DNA from: Manis javanica
Taxonomy: Eukaryota; Chordata; Mammalia; Pholidota; Manidae
Length of the DNA stretch: 64,000 bases
Assembly: GCF_040802235.1 (NCBI RefSeq)
Contig: NC_133163.1
Location: 67,312,001 to 67,376,000 of the forward strand
Direction of reading: 5' to 3'
The notes beneath the pieces are model-generated. The model saw only the letters and a program-made list of their open reading frames with translations. It did not search any database and was not told the origin of the DNA. The position numbers and the translations under genes were made by a program. Numbering within the stretch: the first letter of the stretch is position 1; the number at the start of each line of letters is the position of its first letter. Below are positions 13,238 to 26,789 of the stretch, piece by piece.

Positions 13238-14706
13238 ATTTTCTTGCCATTTTCCCTTATGACATAAAAAACAAGACTGCAAATATATAAACTCTAATTG
13301 CCACTGTGAAGTAACAAGTCTACTGACAAGAGTGTACCACATCATATTTCAACCTGTTAATATTATGTCTTTCTATAGACACCTCATTTTACCATAGGAT
13401 AAACATGTTAGTAACCTTATTTCCTCACTTTTCCATCCTTATATCTTAACCTCACTTTGCACAACCAATCACCCATACAGGAAGAAAATACGATAAATAG
13501 ATGTTAAAAGCTACATATGAGAAGAACTCTTGTTTCTAAAAAAATTATCTAACAAAAAAAAGATGAAGAGAAACATTTTAAACAGTTAAGCTTTATTAAT
13601 TAGAATGCCTAGAGAAACACTATTTGCCATGTGACAACACAGTTCATTTGAAATTAAAGTAACTAGTTAGCAAAATTACTGCTCTAAAAACAGGACAGCA
13701 TTATTATTACTAAAGTATTGATGGAATACATAGAAACACAAAATAATGAAGGAATAAAAGATGTTAGGAGTTTTGAGAAATAAAATAACAGCAGCAAGAA
13801 CAGTTCCATTGTTTTTATAATAGCCAAGCAAATAAGGAAAAGTAATTTCAATCTTGAAAACTGGGAAATTAGAAAGTTCTGTCCTGTACTTGATCATGTT
13901 ACAGAAACTGAACATTTATATGCAAATAAAAGACAAGAGAATTAGTTCTAACATGTAAAGTCTAACACCTGCTTCCACTGATATTCACACTTTCCTGACT
14001 TAGAAAAGTGGACAACGGTGACCCGAATCACAAGAGTAAATAAATCCCATTGCTAAAAACATGAATAAGTCTCTAGCAGTCTTGTTTTCCTTTCACAAGT
14101 TAAAGCAGAAGAGCTGAAACAGACAGAGCTCTGGTACCGAAAATATATTTGAATAACATAGGAGACACTTTTTTATGCAGAACTAAGATTTTATTCACAC
14201 GAGGAGAAAAGCAAAGTAAAATAAAACTACTTTTGTTTGGCAAAGAATTGAGCCAAATCTCATAAAATCAGTTTATAAAAAACACCAGGAGAGAGGAACA
14301 TGTCAAACTCTACCCTACAAGGACAGAGTCAATCAAATGCAGAAATGTGGGAAATTCTTCAGAAAAACAACCAATTCCTTCAAACAAAAAATGACAACAA
14401 AAAAGAGTGGGAGGGAAGAGAGGAACCACTGCAAATTGAGAAATTTAAAGAACATAGCAACCAACTTAATGTATAGATACTGTTTGGGTCTCTATTTGAA
14501 CAAACCAGCTGTAAAGACACATCTTTGAAACAATTAGGAAACAATGAATACAGAGATTATATTAGATATTACCAAAGAATGACTGTTAATTTTGTTAGAT
14601 ATGATAATAAAATTATGGTACTTTAAAAAATATTTTTATGCTAAAATATTTATGCACTAATTGTGGGACAAGACACATAAGAAGTATATTGTCTGGGAAG
14701 CAGAAT

Positions 14707-14888
14707 GATAGAATCATCTTAGGTCTAAGATACAAGTTTTGAATTAATGATTAAATTTCTGGGGCTCCGAAATCAAATGTACTGAATACACTTTAATCTC
14801 CGCTTAATAAAACAAGGTCATCAATGTTGACTCTAGATTCTTAGAACATACCCTGTAACTATGTCAAACAGATTTTTTACAGGAGATA
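14707..14888. repeat. Direct duplication in SCFD1 intron 10, copy 2
   Basis: Partner of 13056-13237. The 1.47 kb between the copies has no recognised gene. Confidence 0.9.
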
Positions 14889-15009
14889 CACCTGGAGGTT
14901 CATTATAGTATCCTCTGACTTTGTCTTTTTATATGAAGTATTCCCTAATATGTCTTAAAATTTTATTCGTAACAGAGAAACATGATTCAAACTGCAACCC
15001 ATGATTCTA

Positions 15010-15056
15010 CACAATTACTATGGCAAATTCTACTTTGTGTTGCCATAGTAATTGTG
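15010..15056. repeat. Perfect 17-bp-arm hairpin
   Basis: cacaattactatggcaa at 15010-15026 and its exact reverse complement at 15040-15056, with a 13-base loop. SCFD1 intron 10. Confidence 0.9.
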
Positions 15057-15482
15057 AAAATACATGCTGAGAGGGGGCCTCATTTCCCTTAATTTGTAAG
15101 CAACTATGAGAACAGCTTCCCCAGGTCCATCTACTTCGGACAAGAACAAGAAATGCTGGAACAAAAAATAATTATTTGTTATTAATCTACTAAGGTTTGA
15201 GGGTCATTTTAGGTTGAGCAGCACAACCATACCTATCTTCAGTTCAGAGGCCAAGGTATTCTATACAGATTCAGCAATATCAGGGACAGTTTGATAGCCT
15301 TGTTTACTCTTACTAAAGCAGAATTCCTTATGACTCTAGGAATCATGACCTGAAAGCCTTCCACAGATACACTGCTGGCAATATGCAAACATTTTTTACC
15401 AGCCCTCATGTGAAAATCTAAACTCATAAACAATTTACTCAATTTCTAAAGTAGCAAAGTAGAATTTGGGCCTTAATGATTT

Positions 15483-15790
15483 AGAAATGTACTATCTAAT
15501 ACAGTTACCACTAGTCACATGTGACTACTGATAATGTGGAATGTGAATAGTCTGAATTGAGATGTAGGTATAAAATACACACTGAACTTTTAAGACTTCA
15601 TATGTAAAGAGAATATATAATTAATGTTTTAAATTGATTACATATTAAAATGTAAATATTTTGGATATACTGGGTTATATAAAGTATATTAGTAAAATAA
15701 ACTTTACCTTTTTTATCACTTTAATGCAGCTTCTAGAAAGTCTAAAACTACTGTTGTTAATACTGTATTTGTTAGCACTGACTTAGAAAC
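15483..15790. mobile_element. Old hAT-type nonautonomous DNA transposon
   Basis: The order gtactatctaatacagttac, ccactagtcacatgtgacta, gaattgagatgtaggtataa, tattttggatatactgggtt is that of a widespread mammalian hAT family. The family name is not certain. SCFD1 intron 10. Confidence 0.6.
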
Positions 15791-17359
15791 ACTGAACTTC
15801 GGCCAATGACAAGAAAAGAAAAAAATGTGCAAAAGATAAAAGAAGAAAAAAACCCCACCTAATTTAGAAAATTTGTAGAATCACTAAATTGAAAAGGAAA
15901 ATCCTTGTTAAATGGTCCACATAAACACAGATAAAATAAATGTCACAAAATGTTACATGCCAACAACTAGGATATAAAGAATAAAATGGTAGCATCTAAA
16001 GCAAATCAGTAAGTAGTAAATAACATATACTCCTCTTTCTCTTAAATAAAATTTTAATCCAAGTTGAGAAATGGCAATGAATATGGACATATATTAGAAC
16101 AATACCACTTAAAAAAAAATCAAGGATATCTTTCCTGGGCTTTTACACAGACTACATTCTTCAGTAGGAACTTCCCATGAACAACTACAGTTTGTTCAGT
16201 TATGAGCAATCTGTGCTTAGATTCAGTGAGTAAAAGTTTACATCATACTTTTGACTTCTACACCTGAAATTAGTTCAACATAGTACCATCCGAGAGTTTC
16301 TGTATTAATAAAGACTAGAAGATCAATAAAGTATCAATCTTCAAAGCAATTAAACTCTGAACTACACTTAGGCATCAATGACACTGCAATCCACGTCTTT
16401 AAGAAATGAATGTTTCTAAAATGCTTTTCTAATAAACTTTTAAAAGTATCTATTAATTTGGGAATACTTCCTTTGTTCTCTTGAAAGAAAAAACTTTTTT
16501 TAAGATTCCTACGTATATTAGTGTAAATTCTGATTTAACATTTCCAATAATAGTATTCAGCAGCAGAGGGCCAAAGGCACAAAGGGCACCTAAGACGTGC
16601 AAACAGGCCAAGTGAAGTACAAGATACTGAGATGAAATAACACCTGCCTCTTTGCCTAAGGGTAACTACTCATTTCAGCTCAACAATCAAATCCACTCCT
16701 CCCACCCAATATATAATAAAAAGAAATCGCAGCTTTCTAATTATGTACTTTGCTTCTTAAATACTGATAAAAGGAAAGGGGCGCTGCAAAGGTTTTCACT
16801 GAGAGAATGTACTTCCTTTGTTAAATTACAACAATCACCTTTCTGGCAGACAGGGAAGCTGCTGTGTGAATTTTCAGTTGTTTCCAAGCTCTGATAATCA
16901 ATATTACTAATATTACGGATTTTCAGGCAAAGATATTCAAAAAGTTCCAATTTCAAGTTAACAGTTCCTATCTAGATCGTTTACTCCATCTTGTGGAGAT
17001 AAAGGGTATAGTTATGAAGTATTATAAAAGCTTGGAAGAAACTTCAAAAGCAGCAGTTTTATCAAAAAATGGTGCAATTATAATTTTTGATATTTCAGTT
17101 AGTTTTTTCACATCTAGAAACTGTACTAAAATTAACAGGATTAAGTCAATGGAAGTTGTGCAGTTTATTGCAAACAATTTCTTCAAAGTGACTATTATTG
17201 TAAGACCTAGATAATCTAATAAAAGTGTAACGAAGACTTCTTAAAGAGTAATATGGATTCTGAGAACCTAGCCTAAGAAAGTTAACTAAAGCTGTGCATT
17301 GTTCTATTATTTATGACAAAAAATTACCCACATGTCCATAGGAATTCACTATTCTAACC

Positions 17360-17445
17360 TCTGTGCAAGCAGAGATCACATCTGCTTTGCTCACCATGTA
17401 CTACAGTGACTAGCACAGTGTCAGTACAGCGTAGGCACCTAATAT
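17360..17445 (+). repeat. L2 3'-end fragment
   Basis: gagatcacatctgctttgct and gactagcacagtgtcagtac match the L2 end. SCFD1 intron 10. Confidence 0.6.
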
Positions 17446-18440
17446 TTGGAGACATAAGGTTGCCAACTTTTATTCTGTGAAGATTAGAATAAAAAAAAAA
17501 CCCTACCGTCTACTTTCACCATCTTATATTTTTAAAAGGATATTTTAAAGAGTATGAAATAAAAATTAGCGTATTATATCTTATAAGGATGCCAAGGATA
17601 ATAAAAGGTAAAGCATTAAAAAATAGTATAAAGGTCAGTCATCTAAACTCATTTCATAGTCCTTCTCACTTCACTCTGAAAAGTTAAAACCTCAAAAATT
17701 AGTATTAGCCTCATCAGGTTCTGGAGAATCTCTGCTCCAAAGTTCTATTTCCCAATTATCTCTTCTGATAAGGCTGACTCAGAACATATTCCTTTGTATT
17801 GGAACTCCTTCTACATCTGTCTTATCTCCTGCACTCAAAAGAATCAGGTACTTTGATTTTGTCCAGAAATTCTTCAAGTTCAGAATTAGAAAGGATGCTA
17901 GTATCTCACTGCTCTGCAGAGCCTTCAGACTTCACTGCAGGAATGAAGAGGTGACTCCTGGGCAGTTTGCTACCACTAAGACCCTTGCCCCACCCAATAG
18001 TTAGGGGCCTACCAACCAAACCTAATTTGAGACTACCAAAATTATCTCATCATGACAATAATCCGTTTGGCTATTCATACTACCCCCCTTCAGATTCATC
18101 TCTCATTGTTACCTGACTCCTCAAACCCTTCTGTCATACCCTCTGGAACTCACACTTAGTTATCAGCAGGAACTCCTATTCTGAACATCTACTCTAAACT
18201 CCCACTGTACTTTCTTGCTCTAATTTAATTCCCATGGGCTATCCCTATACCCTTCTCAGATGGTAAACTTTTTTTTTACTTGTCACACATCTCATACCAC
18301 TGGATCTGGGGTGGAATAGGTGTCTTCCTTGCTATTTCAACTCTTTCCTATTCTCTTCCCTCAAACAACTCCAGCTTTGAAACTCTGTCATCAGCCTATA
18401 ATATGTTCTCAGTCAGAGGCAATTCTCCCCTCTGCACCTC

Positions 18441-18605
18441 TGGGCATATTTGGCAATGCGTGAAGACATTCTGGTTGTCACAACTGAGGGGGTGCTACTG
18501 GCATCCAGAGAATAAAGGCCAGGGCTGCTGCTGAACATCCCACACAGCACAGAACAGAGAATTACTGAGTAAAATGTCAATAATGCCAAAGGTTGAGAAA
18601 TCCTG
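18441..18605 (+). mobile_element. MER5A-like hAT-Charlie DNA transposon remnant
   Basis: It contains catatttggcaatgcgtgaa, gacattctggttgtcacaac, ggtgctactggcatccag and ends ggttgagaaatcctg, the MER5A order. SCFD1 intron 10. Confidence 0.85.
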
Positions 18606-18689
18606 GTTTATAGGCATCCTGGTCACTAAATCTCCTATAGACCTATAGGACACACTTATCTCTTCCATCAACTTTTCTCTTTTGATCAT

Positions 18690-19360
18690 TCCCATTGATA
18701 CCCAAACATGATATAATTTCTCACATTAAAAAAAACTTTTTGACTTCATATCCTCTTCCAGCAATCACCCCTTTTCTCAGCTCTCCTATACAGCAAAACT
18801 CTTTCAAGATTGGTCTGTATTTACTCTCTTATGCCTCTGTTTTCAACATAGCAACTAGAATGATACTCTTAAAATGCATATCAGATGTCACCCACCTAAC
18901 TCAAAACTGAGTGTGGCTTCCCATTTCCCTCAAATTAAAAGTCAATAACCTTACAATGGCCTGTAATGTTCCATGCTATATTGCTTCCTATGTCCTATTA
19001 TTTAACTTCATCTCTTGCTCCCCGCTGCCTTACTTTGCTCTGTCCACCTTGGGTGTCTTGCCCTCTTTTAAACATACCGGGGAATACTGTTCTCCATAAA
19101 ACTACATAATTCACTACCTTATATACTTTAGACCTCTCCTCAAATGTAGTTTTCAGTGAGGTCTTCCCTATTTTAAAATTGCAACCCTGCACCACTATCT
19201 ACTTCTGTTTCCTTCAGAGTATCTTCTCCTTTCTGAAATGTTATATATTTTATTTATTGCCTGTCTCTCCTACCTGAATGTTAAGTTCCAGGAAGAAAAG
19301 AATATTTTCATTTGCTTTAGTTATTGCTAAAAACAGGGTCTAGAATGTTCTGTCAGAGAG
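18690..19360 (+). repeat. L2 fragment
   Basis: A long stretch with cttacaatggcctgtaatgt, tattgcctgtctctcctacc and aatgttaagttccaggaaga, in L2 order. SCFD1 intron 10. Confidence 0.65.
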
Positions 19361-20480
19361 GTTGAACTGAACTTCTCTTCTTCAGTTTCTTATCTGGCCT
19401 CTTAAAAGAAGCTTCCATGTTCCATTACTCAAGAGTTTAATTCAGTGGTCCCTTGATTCTTAGTGTCCTCTCTACTGAATCAGGGCTACTATTTCATCAA
19501 TACTACCCAAGAGTCTCGAATGGCACAGGACTCTCGAATAGAGAAGTATAATCCTGGAATTACCAATTCCATTGGTAATCCTGAAAGCTGATTTATTTAA
19601 AGAAATACTTTACAGCTACAAGATAGATTTTAATGAAATAAACTGTTAAACCAAAACCACCTGTTGTATGTCTTTCACTTCCTTTCTATATGACATTTCA
19701 GACAATCTTTGCAATAATGATGCTATTACATACTACAATTATCCCTAGAGGCCTGGGCTAGGATTTAGTAAACTAGAGTGCTTATCTTGGCAGAGCCATG
19801 ATTTGGGTTTAAATCCTTTAACTTCTGTGTCTTAATTATTCTATCAAATGGGGACAATTCTAGCCCTGTTATATAGTATCTTGTACAGAAATTATTTTTG
19901 TACATATTTTCTTCTCATTACCTTTGAAGACTGGGATTGTTTTATATATCTGGGTATGGATCTATACCCAATATTTAGTAGATGAATATATGCACAGATA
20001 AACACAGATTTTTGTCTTAAGCATGAAATTAGGTATGTTTAATTACTTCAGGATGGATATGGTGTAATATTAAAAAATACCTTTTACTTTTACCATAAAA
20101 TCAGGCTTAACTAATTCTCAGAAAAAAGGGAGCAAATTACAGCTTTTCTCCCCAGGGAGAACATACAAAAACGTAGTCTGAGGCCAGAAAAAAAAAAGGT
20201 CACTCACTTTCCTTCCTTCCTTTTCCCCCCCATCATTGCCAACAATACCACTGATTTATCCTATACCTTAAAGGTCATAAATTTGGGACTTTAAATCTCC
20301 CTTCTTCACTATTCTCCAGCACCCACATCAAGTGATACTAAGTCCCATCACTTTTTTGGCTCACATTTCTCAGCTCCATTCTTCTCATCTTGTTTCTGGA
20401 GCCATGATGTTCATTTTAAATTAAGAGGACCACTGAATGTTACTACATTTTAGTAAAAAGTGGTATATTTAGCCTCTTAC

Positions 20481-20580
20481 CAGTACATCATGCACCAGTG
20501 CTTGATATGTCCAAGTGTGGTGTAAAGGAGTTGCCAAATCTATGTTTCTGTCAACAAGGACTAATAAAGGCCTTTGGAAG
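20481..20580 (-). CDS. SCFD1: SCFD1 exon 10 (residues 246-279)
   Basis: 100 nt, acceptor tttacag and donor GTAAGA. It encodes [20 protein letters not shown] then [14 protein letters not shown]. The R-P-x-L-x-x-x-D-R-x-x-D-x-x-x-P-x-x-H-x-x-T-Y-Q-x-L-x-x-D string is the most diagnostic SM-family motif in the window. Confidence 0.98.
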
Positions 20581-21519
20581 CTGTAAATATAGTAAAAAAG
20601 GTTATGTAACTCTTGATATCAGTGTATACATCTGAATTTTTCTAATACTTTCAATATATATTATTTTGATATGAATAATAAGTATGCTAATATTAACATC
20701 CTATAACATTTAGCTTTTATAAAAACTTTTCTAGGATTGTCAAGTGATGATTTAGACTACTTAGAGCTTCTGTATAATGCTAGATTGTAAGTGTAAATTA
20801 AAAAAGGGGACTTTTTTAATGCAAAAAAATCTATATAAATACTTTTATGGAGTAATTTTTATAGTGATCAAAGTAAGACTAAGTTGCTTTTACTCAGGTT
20901 TATATTTCCCATTTTAAAAAAAAAAGGATAAAGGGGTAGCTATAGTTAGCTTCAGAGAAAACAGAGTAGGGTGTTATAAATTTGTACAAATATTTGACAG
21001 TTTCATAAATTACTATTTTTTTTCTGTAAATACAAATTCAAAAAAGCACTCCAGTGAAGAGGTTCCCAAAGCCCTATCCCATTATAATATATAAAATTAA
21101 ACATGTCACAATAGTACCTAATTATATAATTATTCACTTGCCAGACACTTCATACACTGTTTAATTCATTACAATTTAGATGCGAAGTAAGCTATAGTTA
21201 GAGCAAACTGAGGCACAAAGTCATTTGGTTACCCTTTGTTTTCAAAAGTTGTAGAAATTTGCTTTAGAGGTACTACTGTATTAGGAGTACACATTAATTT
21301 TCGAAGGCATTGCTAACTGATTATATTAATTATATGTATTTTCTCCTTCAAGAGACTTCTGACCATTTTATAACTCATTACAACCTACCGGGTGTGAGAC
21401 AGTGGACCCTTCCAACTGCACCAATCATAAAACTCTGCAATCAACAGCAGGAGTGGCACCCTTACCACCTATTATCATTTACTACTCCAGAGCTGGTGAA
21501 CGGCAAGAGAGGACAGCTA

Positions 21520-21705
21520 CAGCAGTTTCTTAGCTCAGCTGACATTTGGGGCTGCATGACTCCTCATTATGAATGGTGGTCCTGTGCACTGTAGGATATT
21601 CAGCACCATCCTGTAACACACCCCGCTCTATTCCAGTAACATCCATCAGTTGTGACAACCAAATACGTCTCCTGACATTACCAATTCTCACTGAGAATCA
21701 TTAGC
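21520..21705 (-). mobile_element. MER5A-like hAT-Charlie remnant
   Basis: In reverse orientation it shows cctgtgcactgtaggatatt, tcagttgtgacaaccaaata and ctcactgagaatcattagcc. SCFD1 intron 9. Confidence 0.8.
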
Positions 21706-21979
21706 CTGTACCTGGATTCAAATGTGTATAAACAGAAAAATTTCTCCAAATAATAAAAATACAAACCAGAAATTTCTAACTAAAGAAGATAAATTAAATT
21801 AAATATTCTATTTGTATTTTCAAGAACAATTTGAGTCAAAACCCTGATCCTGACTACCTAATTAAAAAGAAACAAATTTCAATTACAAGTATAAGTGTGT
21901 TCTATCAGAAAAACAAACCAAAAAACTCTACAGATGTTTAATTTTCAAGTCCCTATAAGAATATTAACTAACATAATAC

Positions 21980-22065
21980 CTGAATTGGCCAGCTCCAAGT
22001 GTGTCACCTGTAAAAAGACTGTTTCTTGCATCTCTTAGATTTTCCCGGAGTTTCTTGTCTAGTTT
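21980..22065 (-). CDS. SCFD1: SCFD1 exon 9 (residues 218-245)
   Basis: 86 nt, acceptor tttttcag and donor GTATTA, a somewhat weak donor. It encodes KLDKKLRENLRDARNSLFTG then DTLGAGQF, a charged helix followed by the SLY1-type loop before the conserved RPLLVLVDR strand. Confidence 0.96.
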
Positions 22066-23030
22066 CTGAAAAAATAAAATTTTACATGAATTCTTAAAGA
22101 AAAATTTCACAGAATTTTATAAAGGGTAATAAATAATGTTTTCTTAGTTTCATAACTAAGAAAATTGGAATTTTTTAACAAAATAGTAATTCTAAAATCT
22201 AAATATTTTAGCTTCTTTACTGTTCAATATCATTGTAACTTGGACTTGAAAAGCCCACTGCATTTTCTATTGTGAGTCAGGCCTGATTTCTCCAACCATC
22301 ACTTTTTGTTGACTATTTTTACTGTAGGTACAGGAAACACTTTGCACTAAGGACCCACCCTCTCTCCTCAAGCATGAGTCTGTTGTACCAAGGAAGGTGT
22401 TTATATAGCGGTGGATGCAAGAGGCTCCAGAACAGAAATGAAATATGTGAAAGAAAGCAACTCTTTACCTTCATTTGGGCTAATAAATGTCAAAAATATT
22501 AGCATCTCTTTCCTCACCTTTCCATATGACTTACCCTCTTTTCTTTTCAATAATTCTATAATTTCTCTAATCCCTTATTTTTTAATTTTTAAACCAAATT
22601 TTAAATGCTCAATTCAGTATAATATTTTACAATACAGTGGGACAGAAAAATGCACTTCACCATTTTAAAAATGGTTATGACTGTCAATAAATATTTGCTA
22701 ATTAAAATTAAATATTAAATGGTTTGGGGGATCAAATAAGTATAAAATACTCAGAGACAAGGCTGAATGAGGAATATATGTTTTAGTAAAACACAAACAG
22801 GTCTAGAATAGCACAATTGTGTAAATCACTTTACTCCATCATGTAGACACACAGGATTATTTTTTATTTAGTGGAATTTCAATGTTATAAAATAAAAATC
22901 TTTGCCTTTGGTACTTAATATGTAACACACAGCAATTTTATGCTTCATATGAACAAATACATCTGTAGTACTTTTGGAAAACAACTGATACCTTACTATT
23001 TATCCACAATGCATATTTGCATGAACTCAC

Positions 23031-23086
23031 CACTGCTACCATTTCTGCTGCTGTTCCTCTTGAACATCTGATTATAGGAACAGCAC
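23031..23086 (-). CDS. SCFD1: SCFD1 exon 8 (residues 199-217)
   Basis: 56 nt, the shortest internal exon here, acceptor aaaatag and donor GTGAGT. It encodes GAVPIIRCSRGTAAEMVAV. The P-I-I-R-x-x-x-G-x-A-E motif is the domain 2 signature of Sec1/Munc18 proteins. Confidence 0.97.
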
Positions 23087-23486
23087 CTATTTTAACAATA
23101 GATGTTAGCAATGATTTCAGCTCTTAAATATTAAAATAGATACTTACACATCAGTGTCAAGAAAAACATACAATAGAGTATACAATTTCAGGTTATAAAT
23201 ATAAAAGGATTTATAATCTCAAGAGTAAAAGCAACATTTTAGAAACGGACCGTTCCATTTATAAAGAAAAGCAGGAAGTCAGAAAAAGACTATTTTTATA
23301 TGGTGTTAGCCAATCACCAGATTGTTCAATGGATTGACTAAGCATTTTTACTTCCCACAGGCAGTTTCAAAGATTTACTCTCTACTCACTGGGTTCACTT
23401 TAATTTCACTTAATGGAAAAGAATGAGAAGAGCTTAGCTCATTTAGCAGTTTGGTATAGTTATTTTTTATTTATTTTAGAAAATTA

Positions 23487-23650
23487 ACAATGGATTACAT
23501 CTTTTTTTTTTTCACAGTAAAATTCACTTTTAATCTGCATAGTTTACATTTTATAGCACTTAAAACAATAGCAAACTGTCAGGGGCAGCTGGGTCACAGT
23601 ATACAAAAATCCCTTCTTTAAGATTAAGATTTTCAATGGATTACATCTTT
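23487..23650 (-). mobile_element. Short 5'-truncated retrocopy with perfect 17-bp target duplication
   Basis: caatggattacatcttt stands at 23487-23503 and 23634-23650, exactly repeated. Between the copies lies a 130-bp insert starting with a poly(T) tract, so it is a minus-strand polyadenylated copy. ATTAAA precedes the tail. It looks like the last ~120 bases of an mRNA 3' UTR; I do not recognise the parent gene. It lies in SCFD1 intron 7, about 400 bp upstream of exon 8, in the sense orientation of the gene. Confidence 0.8.
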
Positions 23651-25262
23651 AAAAAAAATACACATTAAAAGATAATAGAAAATACATTCCTTGATTAAGG
23701 TGAAAAGTTCCTAAAAGTTGATCTCAATTCATTAGCAAATGAACTCATTTACTTCTCTTTACTATTTCAAGTTTTATCAAAGGACTAAAATCTTAAAATC
23801 ATAGAAAAAGATATAGTTGTGCTGAAAATTTCATCAAATAAACTGAAAACATTGTAATCTTTATACACTGAAATTATTATATTTTAGATTCTATACAAGG
23901 CATGCTCATACAATTGCAAAAGTAAAACTGTAGATTAGCAAATTTTTTAAACTTTGTTTTCTTCTGATGGAAAATTACACATGCTTGTATAAAAAGAGTT
24001 ATTACACAGGGTTCTTAAATTTGCTTTTCTCATTTAAGAAGTTATTATTGACATCCTTCTATGTCAGACTTGCAGTAATTCCAATTTCTCTTTTGAAAAA
24101 TCACTTTCTGTTACTCTTACATAGTAAAGGTGTCTCTGACACTAAATTTGTCTTTATTTATACTTCTCATTTTTAGTCAACCCTTCCCTTGAAAATAACC
24201 TTGATGTATACAATAACCCCAGCATTCAGCAAAATTTTGGTGATTGTGTAGGATGGCAAATGAGAAGGATTAATTATGTCCGTTTGATGACCAGAAGTTG
24301 TATGCATGTGCCTTCTTTAAAAAAGTCCCCAACAACAATCCCATTTGAAGGTACTATGAGCAATCAACAGCAGGCAGAAAGTAGAGGAGAGTTATATTCT
24401 TTTAACCAGCTTTCCTCCTGAGGATACTTTCTAATTTGCAAGTCACACAGGAGAAAGAACTCAAGCAAAAAAGACAAGACTTACTGAGCTGAGGGATCAA
24501 AGACTGGAGTCCAGAGATGGATTAAAGGGAGAAAAACCCTGAAAGGAACCCTAAAATTTGCACAAATTCTCCTCAAATATTTGTCCATATTCTAAACTAC
24601 ACATGGTAACTCTCCTTAATTTTCTCATTTGTGAAATGGAGAGAAATTTATTAATCTAGGGTGAAGATCATTTTAACAGAAGGCTTCCTTTGTCTACAAA
24701 ATTAAAATTTCAATTAGGTTTCTAAATAGTTACATTAGTAATAGTAATATAAAGTCATATATTAAATACCAAACACAATGTGGCTATAAGTAAATTTAAA
24801 TATTCCAAAGAAATGTTTACAATTTTGGAAGTATAATGGATTGCTACTATATATAAATAAAATGTTTTCTGGAGCTTTGGAGTTCACCTTAATAGTTACC
24901 AGGCATATAGCTCTCTACTTATGCGTATACTTAAATTTGTCATGATGGAATATTTAAAAAAATCAGCAGGTACATAGGTAAACTCACCAAACCATTCAAA
25001 CAATATATTAGAAAGTTACAATTACCAAAGACATCTAAGAAGACAACTCTAGATTTGCTCAATGCTAACTCAAGAGGAATAACTACATAAATTATTAGAA
25101 TTATGGTTTTATACAGTACAGAAAGTATATTTTATCCCAAATCTGGAGAGAGAGCTTGTAGAGATCCAGATAGATAAAATGGGATACTACAGTATAATGG
25201 GTTAAAGTAAGTTGTTAAATAATTTACTTTGAAGAAATAACCAGAAAGATTTGAAAACTTAC
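23651..25262 (-). other. SCFD1: SCFD1 intron 7, remainder
   Basis: AT-rich; no gene, RNA or repeat family recognised. Confidence 0.6.
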
Positions 25263-25352
25263 CCAGTGTAACAAAAAAGCAGAAAAGGCTGTCAACAATA
25301 GTGTCCATAATAGTTTCCATTTCTGTATCTGTGATATCTGGCCTGTTAATGG
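25263..25352 (-). CDS. SCFD1: SCFD1 exon 7 (residues 169-198)
   Basis: 90 nt, acceptor attttag and donor GTAAGT. It encodes (A)INRPDITDTEMETIMDTIV followed by DSLFCFFVTL. As I recall it, the human protein has V where METI has I. It belongs to domain 2 of the SM fold. It ends with one base of Gly199. Confidence 0.97.
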
Positions 25353-26789
25353 CTAAAATGACATAGGTAAGAGAGAAAAAGGTAACCAAAATTTATGCCT
25401 TACTTTTATTATACTCTTAAAATAATCACTAAATTTATAATCAACACTTTTAATAACTAAGGAAAAATCTTATGCTTTAAATATTAAGTGAACAAGAATA
25501 GATTAAAAATTACACTACCTCAAAAAAAACCCCTTAATATCAATAGCAGTAATGAGTAGTATCAATACTGGAGTAATAATAAGAAAAAAACTCACTACAT
25601 ACACTGTACATAATTTTTGCAGGAGCAAATAGGAAATAAATACTGTATCCCATAATTTTATTCACCAACACTAGATGGCCTCAAGAAACTACTGATTTTA
25701 TTATCCAACTATTGTGAGACAAGGACAATGCAAATCAATATGGCAAGACCAATACTGCATATCATTTTCTTTGTATTTAATAAGTTACATGAATTTCCTT
25801 TTTGATCTATTACATTGTACATATCAAACCTTAACACGTATAAGAATCACGGTAGAAATATGTTAGAAGAGAAAGAAGTTTCCCTGGAAACTATTAAAAA
25901 TTAAAGATTCTTAGCCCTTTCCCCCAGAAATTCAATTAAATAGATTTAGGATAATTCTAAGAAATCTATAATTTTGACAAGTACTTCAGGTGATTCTCAG
26001 AGCTACATTCTAAGTAACATTGCTGTGAAGACTGTCCTTAACAAAGACCTTGCCTTATTCATCTTTCCATCTCTCATAAAACCCACGCCTATTGCCCAGC
26101 AAATAGATGCTCAGAAACTATTTGTTAAAAGACTGACTGGACTAAAACATTATTTATATGCTATTTTAAATTTCCCAACATTCTAAACATGAAAACAAAT
26201 GTAAAATTCAATACAACTGTGATTATCATGAGAGCAAAACAGAATCCAACTGTATATATCAAAGTATTTGGAAAAAGTACAGTCCATGCAGAGAGCATAA
26301 AAATTATTAATAAAGAATTCAAGCAGGCAATACAGAATCTAGATGAGGAAACATGCTGCTACTTGGTGTTGCAGACTGCCATCTATCCAAATCACATGAT
26401 GGAAACAGTCAAGGGAAACACGTGAATTATATAAATTTAGGGGACAGCAATTCAGGGAAACACTCAACTCACTTTGTCAATCACTGATGATACAAGTAAA
26501 ATCTATATGGGTGTCTACAGGCCTAAGGTACCATATCCTGTCTCACATCTCTAAATGAGAACCGACCTGAACAGGCAAAAAACTGACCTCAACTTGTGAT
26601 AACAACTTGGTCTGTTTGAGGTAGTAGTCTGAGTCTGAGATGCTAAATCTGCTTTCCTTATTAGGTAAATTCCCAGTCCATGGAAAGTAGGTGATACAAA
26701 CAAATCCATGATATTAATATATTTGGAATAACCTATTTAAATAATCAGCTAACGCACTTGTAATGTTTGAGAGGATTTGGCATATAGTT

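Larger units (their letters stand above)
12190..20480 (-). other. SCFD1: SCFD1 intron 10
   Basis: The longest complete SCFD1 intron in the window. Beyond the listed duplication, hairpin, hAT, MER5A, L2 and L1 pieces, nothing recognisable was found in about 15800-17350 and 19400-20460. Confidence 0.7.
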
